Positions 44,589-54,017 of a stretch of DNA of 62,273 nt are shown piece by piece; positions within the stretch are counted from its first letter, which is position 1; each line of letters opens with the position of its first letter. Both the position numbers and the translations under genes were made by a program. The stretch lies in the NCBI GenBank assembly GCA_026552975.1, contig JAPMTR010000070.1, positions 1-62,273 on the forward strand, in the 5' to 3' direction. The notes below the pieces were generated by a model. The model searched no databases. It saw only the letters and a list, made by a program, of their open reading frames with translations, and had not been told where the DNA came from. The stretch is from Candidatus Methanoperedens sp. (GTDB taxonomy: Archaea; Halobacteriota; Methanosarcinia; Methanosarcinales; Methanoperedenaceae).

Positions 44589-46565
44589 CTAATCTTTAAG
44601 TTCGCGACGCCTCACGCTCCTGTACTCTTCCACAAGCGATTTAAGCCATTCTTCCTTCGCGATCATCCTTCGCTTTTGCGCATTCTTGTCCCATTCTTCC
44701 AGGGCGTTGTTTATATCATCTGGATCTATCACAGCAAGGTCTTCGGCGGGATCAAATTGGACTTTAACATCCATGGCCTTGAGTACCGGCACTCCAAGAT
44801 TGAAAAGTTCTTCTTCCGCAGCATGCGACATTTCATTGCACACGATCAGTGCCCGAACACCAAAATCTGCGATTATCTTAGCGGTAATTGTTCCACCACC
44901 GCTTGCATCTTTTAGCAAAATAATGTCATCTTTTTTTATCCCGACAGTTTCCCTTGTTTTTTGGATACTGTCCCTGGTAAAAGAAAAGATTATCTTTACA
45001 GGCAGGACACGCCCGCTGATTTCAAGCCTTCTTACTCGTTTAAGTTTATGGATCCTGTCATTGAGGTCTGAAATTCTCTTGTTCTTTTCTGATATTTTAT
45101 CCTGGAGGCGCTGGATATCCATGTCTTTAATCTTAATGGTCTTGTCTTTCTTGAGTTTTTTATAAACCTCTGACCGCTGTTTTTTAACCAGCTCTTCAAG
45201 TTCCAGTATCTTACCATCTTTAAAGGAAAGCTCCTTTTTTAAGAGCTCCTGTTGTTCTTTCACCTCATGGATTATGTCTTCATATTTTTTGATGGAACCT
45301 CTCAAATGTGATGCTTCTGCGTCATTTTTCTCAGGAACTTCGTGCATCTTCGGCTCTTCAGGTTCAGGCTTTGATAAATCTGAGATCACAGATTCCATAG
45401 ATCTTCCTCGAATTACCTGCGCTATTACTTCGTCAGCATCAACTCCAGAGGGTATTTTTTTTCGCAGCTGTTCCAGTTTATTTTTATTCTTCCGGAAAAA
45501 AGACACAGCAGCAGCTAGAGCATCACGTTCATGGTTGTTTGAATAACCATAAGGAGTTGCAAACTCGATCTTACTTTGCGCCGAAAGGACTTCAAAAGGA
45601 GAACTCGATACCGCATTAAATGCCCTTCGGATCTTTTCAACAGCATTCGGGGTAGGGAATACATCGCTTGCTATCACCAGCGGTCGTCCCTGTTCTGCGA
45701 TCATTTCAATAACCTGTGGTATCGAGATCGTTCTTGAGCTGTGAAGCATTCGCAATTCCCCGTTAAGTGCCAGGACTGCGATAGCGGTCGTAGTGCCGGG
45801 ATCCACCCCAACGATTATGTAATCTCTCTTTTTTGACTTGAGGGGCTTAAAAACAAGTGCGTCGCGCTCAATGCTCCTGACACTTACCTGCACATCACCA
45901 TATTTCCCTGAACCGATATGGAGCTGGCTTCTTGGTGCATCTACAAGGAACTCGGCTTTTGAATATCCTCCGAATCTTTCAGTTATATTCCGGGAAAATG
46001 TGAACCCTCTGGCTCTTGACTGTTCATTCAGGTGGTCTTCGACATCCCTGGCTTTCTGGCGCACATAACCATGCATTTTACGCCTGTACCTGTTCTGGCT
46101 CCAACCCCCCCTTCCCGGAGAGCGACCCCTGCTGACCTTGATCACGGTCTTGTCTTCAAACGCTGACACTTTGTAACCAATACCCATCTGCGCAAGCCTG
46201 GCACAGGCAAGAGCCTCTGCATTCGGGTCAAATCTGTCAAAAGATAATCCCTTCTCCCGGGCAAGTTTGGTGAGGGGCATAAGCTGCTCTCCACCTGTGA
46301 CCTGAACAAGTTTGGTGGTGGCAGGTAATCTCTGGAGAAATGAAATCAGGTCACGCTTATCTGAAACGATCTCGTAAATATTGTCCACGGCAATGATGGA
46401 TGGTTTTTCCATGAAGATTATTCGCATGATCTTGTGGAAGTTTACCATTCGATGATGCTCGATCTCGCCGTTTCGGAGTATCACTACAGCATAACCCGGT
46501 TTTTCCTTCGAATGTAAAGAGCCTTTTGCGATGTCTATGCCAAAAATTATATTTTCGCTAACCAT
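44589..46565 (-). CDS. DUF460 protein, RNase H-like fold with coiled coil
   Basis: A 658-aa archaeal protein. The N-terminus (FGIDIAKGSL, then AVDNIYEI) and residues around 250 (YIIVGVDPGTTTAIAVLALNG) look like RNase H/RuvC-like nuclease folds with conserved Asp. From about residue 430 there is a long charged coiled coil (YKKLKKDKTIKIKDMDIQ), and a C-terminal domain follows. DUF460 is widespread in Euryarchaeota; its activity has not been assigned to my knowledge. ATG 46565 is used. It is upstream of the cytochrome operon on the same strand. Confidence 0.85.
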   Translation of the reverse strand: MVSENIIFGIDIAKGSLHSKEKPGYAVVILRNGEIEHHRMVNFHKIMRIIFMEKPSIIAVDNIYEIVSDKRDLISFLQRLPATTKLVQVTGGEQLMPLTKLAREKGLSFDRFDPNAEALACARLAQMGIGYKVSAFEDKTVIKVSRGRSPGRGGWSQNRYRRKMHGYVRQKARDVEDHLNEQSRARGFTFSRNITERFGGYSKAEFLVDAPRSQLHIGSGKYGDVQVSVRSIERDALVFKPLKSKKRDYIIVGVDPGTTTAIAVLALNGELRMLHSSRTISIPQVIEMIAEQGRPLVIASDVFPTPNAVEKIRRAFNAVSSSPFEVLSAQSKIEFATPYGYSNNHERDALAAAVSFFRKNKNKLEQLRKKIPSGVDADEVIAQVIRGRSMESVISDLSKPEPEEPKMHEVPEKNDAEASHLRGSIKKYEDIIHEVKEQQELLKKELSFKDGKILELEELVKKQRSEVYKKLKKDKTIKIKDMDIQRLQDKISEKNKRISDLNDRIHKLKRVRRLEISGRVLPVKIIFSFTRDSIQKTRETVGIKKDDIILLKDASGGGTITAKIIADFGVRALIVCNEMSHAAEEELFNLGVPVLKAMDVKVQFDPAEDLAVIDPDDINNALEEWDKNAQKRRMIAKEEWLKSLVEEYRSVRRRELKD

Positions 46566-46589
46566 TTGATGCCACTTCCAGACAAATCA

Positions 46590-46624
46590 TTCAATCTGCG
46601 TTCATCGGCGTTGATCTGCGGTTC
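46590..46624. repeat. Dispersed ATCTGCG repeat block
   Basis: A block upstream of argS containing ATCTGCG, a CATCGGCG variant and ATCTGCGG at 11-12-nt intervals. It matches the block near 12839, and GATGCCA occurs on the left side of both. Confidence 0.65.
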
Positions 46625-46731
46625 CATTTATTCAAACCCTTAGTATTTATCGCATTTTAAAACTATGTATATTTTTTCCGGGTATTTTAAGAAATAATTA
46701 TGTACCTGGCTGTTGTGTATTCATCGATTTT

Positions 46732-48426
46732 ATGTTCCTTAAATTCAAAGATGAAGTTTCATCAATATTATCAGATGCTATTGCAGGATCGGGATTTCAA
46801 ACAGACGACCTTGCCCTGGGAGAATCACCACATGCAGACCTTGCATCTTCTGTGGGGTTCAAGCTTGCGTCAAAATATAAACAGAGTCCAAAAGCGATCA
46901 GTGAAAAAATATACGAAAACATCAAATTGCGGACTGGTTCATATGTTACCAGGGCAGAAATGGCCGGCCCTTACATTAACTTTTTCATGAGCCGCACATT
47001 CTTTAATGAAACCGTGCGCAGCGTGCTTTTTGAAAAGGAAAATTTCGGGAGCCTTGATAAAAAAGGAAAAGTGATCCTTGAGCACACATCTGCAAATCCG
47101 GATGGCCCTTTACATATAGGCCATATACGAAACTCAGTGATCGGCGATACACTTGCCCGGATCCTGAAGCGCGCCGGTTACGATGTCAAAACCCAGTATT
47201 ACATAAACGATATGGGCAGACAGATCGCGGTAGTGGTCTGGGGTCTTGAGAATTTTAAGTTCGATGAGACAAAGAAGAAAGACCATGCCATAGCTGAAGT
47301 TTATATTAATGCCAATAAGTCCCTCGTTGATGAAAAAGAGCACTCTCCTGAAGTTGACGGCATAATGAAAAAATACGAGGCAGGCGGTACGGAAATTGAG
47401 GGTAAATTCAATAGGGCTATCGATACCTGTATGGAAGGGATTAAGGAATCCCTGACCCGCATGAACATACATCATGATGAATTCATCCGGGAATCACGCT
47501 TTGTCCGTTCAGGCGAGGTTAATTTGATAATGGATCGCGTAAAGGCGCTTGACCGCACAGCACTAAAAGATGGAGCGTTCATGGTCGACCTGAAAGATGC
47601 AGGGATCCAGAAATCACTTGTCATCCAGCGTTCAGACGGCACATCCCTTTACACTACGCGTGACCTCTCATATCATGAATGGAAAACGACCCGGTGTGAC
47701 AGGATGATCGATATTCTGGGCGCAGATCATAAACTTATATCTTCGCAGTTAAAAGCAGTTCTTCGCATCCTTGGTTCAAAGGAGCCAGAGATCGTGATCT
47801 TTGAATTCGTATCTCTTCCTGAAGGCTCAATGAGCACGAGACGAGGTGTATTCATTTCAGCCGATGAACTGATCGATGAAGTTGAAAAAGCAGCTTATGA
47901 AGTAGTAGATAAGAAACTTCCTGATAGGGATGAAGAGTTTAAGAGAAAAGTCGCTAAATTTGTGAGCATAGGCGCGGTGCGATATGATATTGTCCGTATC
48001 TCCCCTGAAAAAGCGACAACTTTTGACTGGAAAGAAGCAGTGGATTTTGAAAAACAGGGTGCGCCTTTTATCCAGTATGCACATGCAAGAGCTTGCAGCA
48101 TAATAAAGAATGGAAAGGATGAAGGAATATCCTTTGAGGATTTTGACCCCAATATATTGCTTGAGTCGCAGGAAATAGCGCTCATCAAGAAGATCTCGCT
48201 ATTTGAAAATGTGATCGATAATGCGTCAAGAGAACTGAAACCAAATATTGTTGCCATTTATGCAAGAGAACTTGCTGATACTTTCAATCAGTTCTACAGG
48301 TTCGTGCCCGTTATAACCGCCGAGCCAGAGTTTAGGCCAGCGCGCCTTGCTCTTGTGGAATGCTCACGCATAGCACTTGCAAACGTACTTGATACACTTG
48401 GGATATTTGCCCCTGAATCAATGTGA
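46732..48426 (+). CDS. argS: Arginyl-tRNA synthetase
   Basis: A 564-aa class I synthetase. The HIGH motif is GPLHIGHIRNS and a KMSKS-like motif is in SMSTRRGVF; ArgRS characteristically has a degenerate KMSKS. HTSANPDG precedes the HIGH box and the C-terminal anticodon-binding domain ends YRFVPVITAE and CSRIALANVLDTLGI. The N-terminal additional domain is present. Start at ATG 46732. Confidence 0.97.
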   Translation: MFLKFKDEVSSILSDAIAGSGFQTDDLALGESPHADLASSVGFKLASKYKQSPKAISEKIYENIKLRTGSYVTRAEMAGPYINFFMSRTFFNETVRSVLFEKENFGSLDKKGKVILEHTSANPDGPLHIGHIRNSVIGDTLARILKRAGYDVKTQYYINDMGRQIAVVVWGLENFKFDETKKKDHAIAEVYINANKSLVDEKEHSPEVDGIMKKYEAGGTEIEGKFNRAIDTCMEGIKESLTRMNIHHDEFIRESRFVRSGEVNLIMDRVKALDRTALKDGAFMVDLKDAGIQKSLVIQRSDGTSLYTTRDLSYHEWKTTRCDRMIDILGADHKLISSQLKAVLRILGSKEPEIVIFEFVSLPEGSMSTRRGVFISADELIDEVEKAAYEVVDKKLPDRDEEFKRKVAKFVSIGAVRYDIVRISPEKATTFDWKEAVDFEKQGAPFIQYAHARACSIIKNGKDEGISFEDFDPNILLESQEIALIKKISLFENVIDNASRELKPNIVAIYARELADTFNQFYRFVPVITAEPEFRPARLALVECSRIALANVLDTLGIFAPESM

Positions 48427-48456
48427 AGATGAGATATATTTGAATGAAGAAGGTTT

Positions 48457-49302
48457 ATGAAACTAATTTCAGTTGCAGGTTATAAAAAGACAGGCAAGAC
48501 TACCCTGGTAGAAAGGCTGGTCAGCTCATTAAAAAAATATGGATCAGTCGGGACGATCAAACATCTGCAGGAACATAAAATTAGTACGCCCGATACCGAC
48601 ACATGGAAACATGCCAGGGCAGGCGCTGATGTGGTGGTTGGGATAACCGTTCATGAACTTGTAAAATTTACGCGCAATAATGATCTTTCCCATGGACTTG
48701 ACGAACTTGCAAATGCGGGGATGGATTTTGCCATAGTCGAGGGGTTCAAGGACAGCAAAATTCCTAAGATAGCTCTTGGTGATGTTGAAGCGCCCCATAT
48801 TGTAAAAAGATTGGAAAGCCCGGAAAATGCAGATATTGAGGAACTGCTGGAGATCATCTTCAAGCAGCCTGAATATCATACAATTGATTCCATGCTTTGC
48901 AAACTCAAACAGTCAAAGAATATTGAAAGATCAGGAGCTATCGGAACATTCACAGGAATTGTCAGGGGAATGACAGAAAATACCCGGACTGAGTTCCTGG
49001 AATTTGAATCACACGGAGAACTGGCTCAGAAAAAAATGAATGAGATCTGTGAAGATCTAAGGAAAAAAGATGGCATTGTCGATGTCCTGATGCATCACAG
49101 GACAGGAATTATCGCATCTGGTGAGGACATTGTATATATCGCTGTTGCAGCGGGTCACAGGGAAGAGCTTTTCCCGGTTTTAAGGGAAGCTATCGAGCGC
49201 CTGAAAGTTGAAGTCCCGATCTGGAAGAAAGAGCATACGGTGGAAGGCGAGTGGTGGGTGCATGATGCGGATATTAAAAAAGTTGGTGGATCCCGACGAT
49301 AA
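48457..49302 (+). CDS. MobB-MoaE fusion protein
   Basis: A 281-aa fusion. Residues 1-155 are MobB-like, with P-loop GYKKTGKTTLVERLV, which supports attachment of GMP to molybdopterin. Residues 160-281 are MoaE, the catalytic subunit of molybdopterin synthase (GAIGTFTGIVRG, then HHRTGII, and VPIWKKEHTVEGEWW with the active-site Lys). Both act in molybdenum cofactor synthesis. A fused arrangement occurs in archaea. It starts 30 bp after argS. Mo-bisMGD is needed for enzymes such as nitrate reductase and formylmethanofuran dehydrogenase. Confidence 0.9.
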   Translation: MKLISVAGYKKTGKTTLVERLVSSLKKYGSVGTIKHLQEHKISTPDTDTWKHARAGADVVVGITVHELVKFTRNNDLSHGLDELANAGMDFAIVEGFKDSKIPKIALGDVEAPHIVKRLESPENADIEELLEIIFKQPEYHTIDSMLCKLKQSKNIERSGAIGTFTGIVRGMTENTRTEFLEFESHGELAQKKMNEICEDLRKKDGIVDVLMHHRTGIIASGEDIVYIAVAAGHREELFPVLREAIERLKVEVPIWKKEHTVEGEWWVHDADIKKVGGSRR

Positions 49303-49343
49303 GACACGGATGACACGGATCGTACGGATTTTCACGGATAACA
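49300..49343. repeat. Dispersed ATCCGTG repeat block, reverse orientation
   Basis: CACGGAT occurs three times and CGTACGGAT once. Reading the reverse strand, ATCCGTG, ATCCGTACG, ATCCGTG and ATCCGTG follow at about 11-nt intervals, closely matching the 13089-13131 block. It begins at the stop of the MobB-MoaE gene. Confidence 0.65.
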
Positions 49344-49391
49344 ATATGGAGTGCGCCCCTCTCGTCTGGGGAAGCGGAGAATTATGAACTA

Positions 49392-49769
49392 CTAACTTTC
49401 TCTCCTTTTTTCCAGGAACTCATTCAAGTCAGTTTTTTTCATTCGTTTAAATATTGGCAACTCTAAAAAATCATCCACTCCCTCCGGGGTTTCTGCATCA
49501 TAACATTTATTTTTGTAAATAACCCACATATGAGGTGTCAGAATATTATCACTATCAACGTCGATTGATTCTTGTAAAGTAGCTTCATCGCCTATTTCTG
49601 ATGCAATTGTCATGGCAAACCATGAACAACCGATCTTATTGATCTCCTGTGGATTTCTCCCCCATCCCTTTTCGCTAAATAATATTTTTGTGGATTCAAT
49701 AATTTCCTCAATGCTTTCTTTCATATTCTGTCCATTTGAACACCTGCTTTGAAGGCAATAATCACACAT
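49392..49769 (-). CDS. Hypothetical protein coupled to a DnaJ-domain protein
   Basis: A protein of 125 aa from ATG 49769, or 110 aa from ATG 49724. The long form begins [13 protein letters not shown] with a possible CxxC; the short form begins [12 protein letters not shown]. Body is acidic with [16 protein letters not shown] and [23 protein letters not shown]. The 49769 start overlaps the DnaJ gene end by 8 nt, consistent with coupling. I do not recognise the family. Confidence 0.55.
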   Translation of the reverse strand: MCDYCLQSRCSNGQNMKESIEEIIESTKILFSEKGWGRNPQEINKIGCSWFAMTIASEIGDEATLQESIDVDSDNILTPHMWVIYKNKCYDAETPEGVDDFLELPIFKRMKKTDLNEFLEKRRES

Positions 49770-50139
49770 ACATAATATTCATGGCTTCTTTTTCTCTTTC
49801 TTTATATTTTATACGTTCCTGTTCCTGGAATTCCCATAGCATCTGGATCGTTCTGGCTTCTCTTTGTTTTTGCTCTCTTATTATTTGCCACATCTGTTCC
49901 TGTTTCTTTCTGCGCTGGATAGCTCTGGGTTCATTGTCCATGTCATATTGTTTCCGCTGGTCGGGATCTGATAGAACTGAATAAGCCTCCGCTATCTTTT
50001 TAAACATTTCTTCGGCTTCAGGCGATTGGTTCTTGTCGGGATGATAGAGCATAGCCAGTCGGCGGTAAGCTGACTTTATAGCTTCCTGAGAGGCTTTTTT
50101 ATCTACTTCTAATATCTGGTAATATGTTTTTTTAACCAT
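49762..50139 (-). CDS. DnaJ-domain protein
   Basis: A 125-aa protein with a J domain at residues 4-68 ([15 protein letters not shown], and the HPD motif in [11 protein letters not shown], then [10 protein letters not shown]) that would stimulate an Hsp70. The rest is a charged coiled coil ([20 protein letters not shown]). It lacks the Gly/Phe and zinc domains of DnaJ, so it is a type III-like co-chaperone. It overlaps the downstream 125-aa hypothetical gene. Confidence 0.85.
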   Translation of the reverse strand: MVKKTYYQILEVDKKASQEAIKSAYRRLAMLYHPDKNQSPEAEEMFKKIAEAYSVLSDPDQRKQYDMDNEPRAIQRRKKQEQMWQIIREQKQREARTIQMLWEFQEQERIKYKEREKEAMNIMYV

Positions 50140-50163
50140 AGAGTGTTGGTATCGCCTGGATCT

Positions 50164-50607
50164 CTATACTATTATATATTCTGTTGATTTGTTTTTTTGT
50201 TTAGGATGTTCCACCAGTTCAATCAGCACACCATTAGGGTCTTTGAAGGATGCAAGTTTCAGCCCGCCTTCCAATTGTGCAGGCTCCATGCAAAATTCGA
50301 CCCCCTTCTCTTGAAGTTCAGCCACAGTAGCTTCGATGTCATCTACTGAAAAAGTAATGTGGTCGTTTAAGGGAATTGAACTCCCACCCATTTTAACATC
50401 AATGCCTTCTGAACGCTTTGGAATTGTGTCTTTATAACCCATGAGTTCAATCTTGCTTCCATTTTTTTCGATAAAGATCGCAGAAAAACCTGCTTCTTCC
50501 ATTTCAATTTTCGCGGAAACAGAAAATCCAAGGACATCAGTATAGAATTTAACTGATCCCTGTAAGTCATCTGTCAAAATCCCGAGATGGTCAATAGTTT
50601 TAATCAT
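50164..50607 (-). CDS. VOC family protein (glyoxalase/epimerase-like)
   Basis: A 147-aa vicinal oxygen chelate protein. HLGILTDDLQGSVKFYTDVLGF begins the first beta-alpha-beta unit; HITFSVDDIEATVAELQEKGVEF and ELVEHP carry the other metal ligands. Such proteins include glyoxalase I, methylmalonyl-CoA epimerase and dioxygenases; sequence does not decide the reaction. It lies between the DnaJ-like and methyltransferase genes on the same strand. Confidence 0.85.
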   Translation of the reverse strand: MIKTIDHLGILTDDLQGSVKFYTDVLGFSVSAKIEMEEAGFSAIFIEKNGSKIELMGYKDTIPKRSEGIDVKMGGSSIPLNDHITFSVDDIEATVAELQEKGVEFCMEPAQLEGGLKLASFKDPNGVLIELVEHPKQKNKSTEYIIV

Positions 50608-50652
50608 TGTTTTTTTCTCTTTATCTCCACATTGTTTTTTGGGATATAAGTT

Positions 50653-51225
50653 TTACTTAAAATAAATGTCAAATATCAGCAAATAGTTATAAGGGCCTGC
50701 ATTTAATTTTTCAACAATGGTAAATCCATTTTCAGAACAGGTATCTATGACCTCTTTCTCATCCAGCCTTTCCTGAAGAGGAGGGCCAAAATCCATTTCC
50801 ATTTTTTTCCAGTCGATAATTATTAGCCTGCCATTCTTTTTAAGAACTCGGTTCACTTCTTTTAACATGGAAAACCTGTCTTCAAGTTCGTGGAAAACAT
50901 TGGCCATAACAATGATATCCACAGATATATCCGAAAGTGGAATAGAAGATTCTCCTGAGTGAAGAACCTCAATGTTAGTGATTCTTTCAGTCTTGATCTT
51001 TTCCTTGAGAATATCAAGCATTTTTTCCTGAATGTCAAGTGAAAACACCTTTTTGACCCGCATGGCAGCTGGAATAGATAAAAATCCTGTTCCGCAGCCA
51101 AGGTCTGCTAGGACCATATCCTCTTTAAGATCCAGCTTTTCAAGAATACTGGCCGGGTCTAAAAATTTTACTCTTTCTGGATCGTCAAGTATCCCGGCTT
51201 TTTTTGCATCGAATTTGTGAACCAT
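50653..51225 (-). CDS. Class I SAM-dependent methyltransferase
   Basis: A 190-aa methyltransferase. LADLGCGTGFLSIPAA is motif I, VFSLDIQEKML carries the ribose-binding Asp, IIVMANVFHELED is motif II, and VNRVLKKNGRLIIIDW motif III. Size matches small UbiE-like enzymes. Target unknown. It sits 26 bp downstream of thrS on the minus strand and is probably cotranscribed with it. Confidence 0.8.
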   Translation of the reverse strand: MVHKFDAKKAGILDDPERVKFLDPASILEKLDLKEDMVLADLGCGTGFLSIPAAMRVKKVFSLDIQEKMLDILKEKIKTERITNIEVLHSGESSIPLSDISVDIIVMANVFHELEDRFSMLKEVNRVLKKNGRLIIIDWKKMEMDFGPPLQERLDEKEVIDTCSENGFTIVEKLNAGPYNYLLIFDIYFK

Positions 51226-51250
51226 ATTATTTTTAAATAGTTACTATAAT

Positions 51251-53149
51251 CTATACGAACCTTGGTCTGGCTGACAACCTCGCAGAAAGCGGATGTCTCT
51301 TGAATGGGAAGCCTTCTACCTCTTTTGATATCCTTCCATTGAGTTCCTCAATGCTCATAGTAATATTTGCAGGCTTGTTCGGTGCTGATTCGCTCCGTAC
51401 AGTTACGCTGATCTTCCCGCTCTTGACTTCTTCGTCACCAACTACTGCCACATATGGAACCCATTCTTTTCCAGCATCGCGGATCTTTTTACCCACAGTC
51501 TCATCACGGTCATCGATATCCACCCTGCCGTTTATCTCTTTTGCCACTTTTTCAGCAAATCCCATATGCGATTGCGCAATTGGGATAACGCGCACCTGAG
51601 TGGGTGAAAGCCAGACCGGGAACATTGGGACTATTCCCTTCTCAGAGTTCATGTTGGCCTTCTCAAGGAGTGCATAGATGCATCTTTCAATGGCGCCGCT
51701 TGGTGAACAATGCAGAATGAATGGTCTTTTCTCAGCACCTGTCTGGTCAATGTATTTTATGCCATATCTCTCAGCATTCTCAACATCTATTTGCACGGTT
51801 GACAGGGCGCTTGCTTTTTCTATCGCATCGATGTAATTGAATTCGAATTTGAGGACAAAATAAAAGAATCTCTGGTCCCATAGCTCTATCAAAACGGGTT
51901 TGTTGACTGTCTGGACAAGGCCGACTATGAAATCCTTGTTCTCTTCATAAAAATCCCTTGTAAAGCGGATAGCAACTTCATAATCCGCAAGGCCAATACC
52001 GATCTTTGAAAGAACATTGATGCACATATTGTACTGCTCGTTGAATTGGGTTACTGCCTCATCCATATCCCTGCACAGAGAATGCATGTCAGGCATGGTG
52101 AATGCGCGCAGGCGCCTCAGGCCCACAAGCTCGCCACTTTGCTCTTTTCTGAAGCTGTATCGTGTAAGCTCGACCATCCGCAGCGGAAGGTTCCTGTATG
52201 AAATGGTCATATCGTGGTTCATGAGGAACTGGCCGAAACATGCCGCAAAGCGAAGGAATAATTGTTTTTTGTCAGCCTCGATCGAGTACTGGCGCGCCGG
52301 GAAACGGTCAAGATATTTCTTCAACGTGGGATGGTTCATGTCATACATTATAGGAGTTTCTACTTCCATGGCCCCCATTTTTGCGGTTTCATCGAGCACA
52401 AAGGTTTCAATAAGGCTCTTCATAAGTCTACCTTTCGGGTAAAATCTCATATTCCCTGAATCTGAGCCAGGTTCATAATCAGCAAGCTCAAGCCGCCTCA
52501 TAAGTTCAACATGCGGAGGGATCTTATCAACAGCACGACTCTTATGGATCTCATAATTCACGAATTTTTTAAGATTATCATGATCTGTGAAATCAAATTC
52601 TTCGGGTTTGCAAAGATTTCCATCAGGTGTCAGGATATGCCAGTAAGATTTAGCTTTTGCTTCGGATTTGAGGGCCTCAGAAACGACTTCTTCTTTCTCC
52701 TTGATCACTGTAATGCATTTTTCCTCACTCGATCTTATAGTTCTTGAAAGTTCGGAGAGGGGATGGCCTTTGCATTTAATTGTAAAAGATTTATACCACC
52801 CGAATGGCGCGCGTTTGACTTCAAATGAAGACTCTTTAAGTAATTCTTCGATTTTCTTGAGGGTTTCAACCGCCGCTTTTGGTGATGAAAGATTGGAACT
52901 GAGATGCGCATAAGGATATAACATCACGCGGTTCGTCTTGACCTGTTCTGCGACTTTCTTTATCTCAACAACAGTTTTTATTACAGCGCTTTCTATCTGA
53001 TCCTCATCGCTCTTTTCGACAGCCACAAAAGCTGTAAGAACCTCTTCCATCCTGCCCTTTTTGAGTTCATCATCTATTTTTTCAGCAACAGGGGTGCTCT
53101 TTTTAGTTTCATATTCTATTAAATCAGAATGAATAAGTAGTATCTGCAT
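51251..53149 (-). CDS. thrS: Threonyl-tRNA synthetase, archaeal type
   Basis: A 632-aa class II synthetase with the archaeal N-terminal editing domain ([14 protein letters not shown]...) related to D-aminoacyl-tRNA deacylase instead of the bacterial TGS/editing domain. Catalytic features include [15 protein letters not shown], the Cys in [13 protein letters not shown] and [17 protein letters not shown] for zinc and ATP, and the C-terminal anticodon-binding domain. I start at ATG 53149, which matches the family; ATG 53167 adds six residues. Confidence 0.95.
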   Translation of the reverse strand: MQILLIHSDLIEYETKKSTPVAEKIDDELKKGRMEEVLTAFVAVEKSDEDQIESAVIKTVVEIKKVAEQVKTNRVMLYPYAHLSSNLSSPKAAVETLKKIEELLKESSFEVKRAPFGWYKSFTIKCKGHPLSELSRTIRSSEEKCITVIKEKEEVVSEALKSEAKAKSYWHILTPDGNLCKPEEFDFTDHDNLKKFVNYEIHKSRAVDKIPPHVELMRRLELADYEPGSDSGNMRFYPKGRLMKSLIETFVLDETAKMGAMEVETPIMYDMNHPTLKKYLDRFPARQYSIEADKKQLFLRFAACFGQFLMNHDMTISYRNLPLRMVELTRYSFRKEQSGELVGLRRLRAFTMPDMHSLCRDMDEAVTQFNEQYNMCINVLSKIGIGLADYEVAIRFTRDFYEENKDFIVGLVQTVNKPVLIELWDQRFFYFVLKFEFNYIDAIEKASALSTVQIDVENAERYGIKYIDQTGAEKRPFILHCSPSGAIERCIYALLEKANMNSEKGIVPMFPVWLSPTQVRVIPIAQSHMGFAEKVAKEINGRVDIDDRDETVGKKIRDAGKEWVPYVAVVGDEEVKSGKISVTVRSESAPNKPANITMSIEELNGRISKEVEGFPFKRHPLSARLSARPRFV

Positions 53150-53203
53150 TGTATCACTTTCACGCATCTACACAGCAATTAAGCTTAAAGTTTTGTCGGT
53201 TTT

Positions 53204-53728
53204 TCAGGGCAGCATTTCCCGTGCATAACCGATAAGACCGCCTGCATCAACTATGCTTCGAACGAAATCCGGTAGCGGCGTTGCCTGATAGGTTTCCTTC
53301 TTTGTTGTATTTGTTATTACCCCTGTTTTAAAATCAACTTCGATGTGGTCTTTCTCATCGATCTTATCTGTATCCGGGCATTCCAGAAGAGCAACTCCGA
53401 TATTTATTGCATTGCGAAAGAAGATTCGTGCAAATGATTTAGCGATAATGCATTTGACCTTAGCGCCTTTGAGTGCAAGAGGGGCATGTTCGCGTGATGA
53501 GCCACACCCGAAATTAAAGTTTGCTACAATTATATCCCCTGCTCTTACTCCTTGAGCAAACTCAGGACGCACACCTTCAAAAGCGTGCTTTGCAAGTTCA
53601 TCTGGTTTGTTGATCGTAAGATATTTGCCGGGAATAATGGCATCCGTATCAATATCATCCCCGAATTTCCATACATTTGCGGGATTTTTCAGGTCTTTTT
53701 CAAGGTCAACTGTGAGTTTTTGGTTCAT
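53204..53728 (-). CDS. leuD: LeuD / HacB-type aconitase-family small subunit
   Basis: A 174-aa small subunit of isopropylmalate isomerase or homoaconitase. [19 protein letters not shown] and [15 protein letters not shown] are the active-site loops; [16 protein letters not shown] and [11 protein letters not shown] follow. In methanogens paralogues act in leucine, isoleucine (citramalate) or coenzyme B (homoaconitase) synthesis; the specificity loop here (YLTINKPDE) does not decide. The large subunit is not in the window. The homocitrate synthase-like gene at 59031 is 5 kb away. Confidence 0.85.
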   Translation of the reverse strand: MNQKLTVDLEKDLKNPANVWKFGDDIDTDAIIPGKYLTINKPDELAKHAFEGVRPEFAQGVRAGDIIVANFNFGCGSSREHAPLALKGAKVKCIIAKSFARIFFRNAINIGVALLECPDTDKIDEKDHIEVDFKTGVITNTTKKETYQATPLPDFVRSIVDAGGLIGYAREMLP

Positions 53729-53865
53729 AACGGGTTGAATTGGCAGGATTGGTAATAAGATTTATTCCTTGAAAAATAACGAGGAGAATTGAAGAACATT
53801 ACCCCTGTATGCTTTATAATTTATTATTTAGTTATTTATTAATAATAGCCAATTTCTTGATATTA

Positions 53866-53882
53866 TACTATAATTTATAGTA
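53866..53882. promoter_or_regulatory. Perfect 17-bp palindrome upstream of cooS
   Basis: TACTATAA-T-TTATAGTA is a perfect inverted repeat with a one-base centre, 136 bp before the cooS start. A TATA-like run (TTTATACAATATAAAAT) follows. It could be an operator for CO- or redox-responsive control, or an AT-rich promoter feature. Confidence 0.45.
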
Positions 53883-53940
53883 ATAACGTTTATACAATAT
53901 AAAATACAATTAAGGTTCACCCCTCAAAAGAGGTAATTCA

Positions 53941-54000
53941 ATGGTAGAAAAAACAAATAAAACAAAATCAATAAGATTTTATTTAGAAAATGACCATTAA
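53941..54000 (+). CDS. Possible 19-aa leader peptide before cooS
   Basis: ATG 53941 to TAA 53998-54000 encodes MVEKTNKTKSIRFYLENDH. It has a good ribosome site (GAGGT at 53930-53934, 6-nt spacer) which also forms the 3' arm of a small hairpin CCTC-AAAA-GAGG (53922-53933). It ends 17 bp before the cooS ATG. A leader peptide or small protein is plausible; expression is unproven. Confidence 0.4.
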   Translation: MVEKTNKTKSIRFYLENDH

Positions 54001-54017
54001 CATTAAGGAGGAATTAT

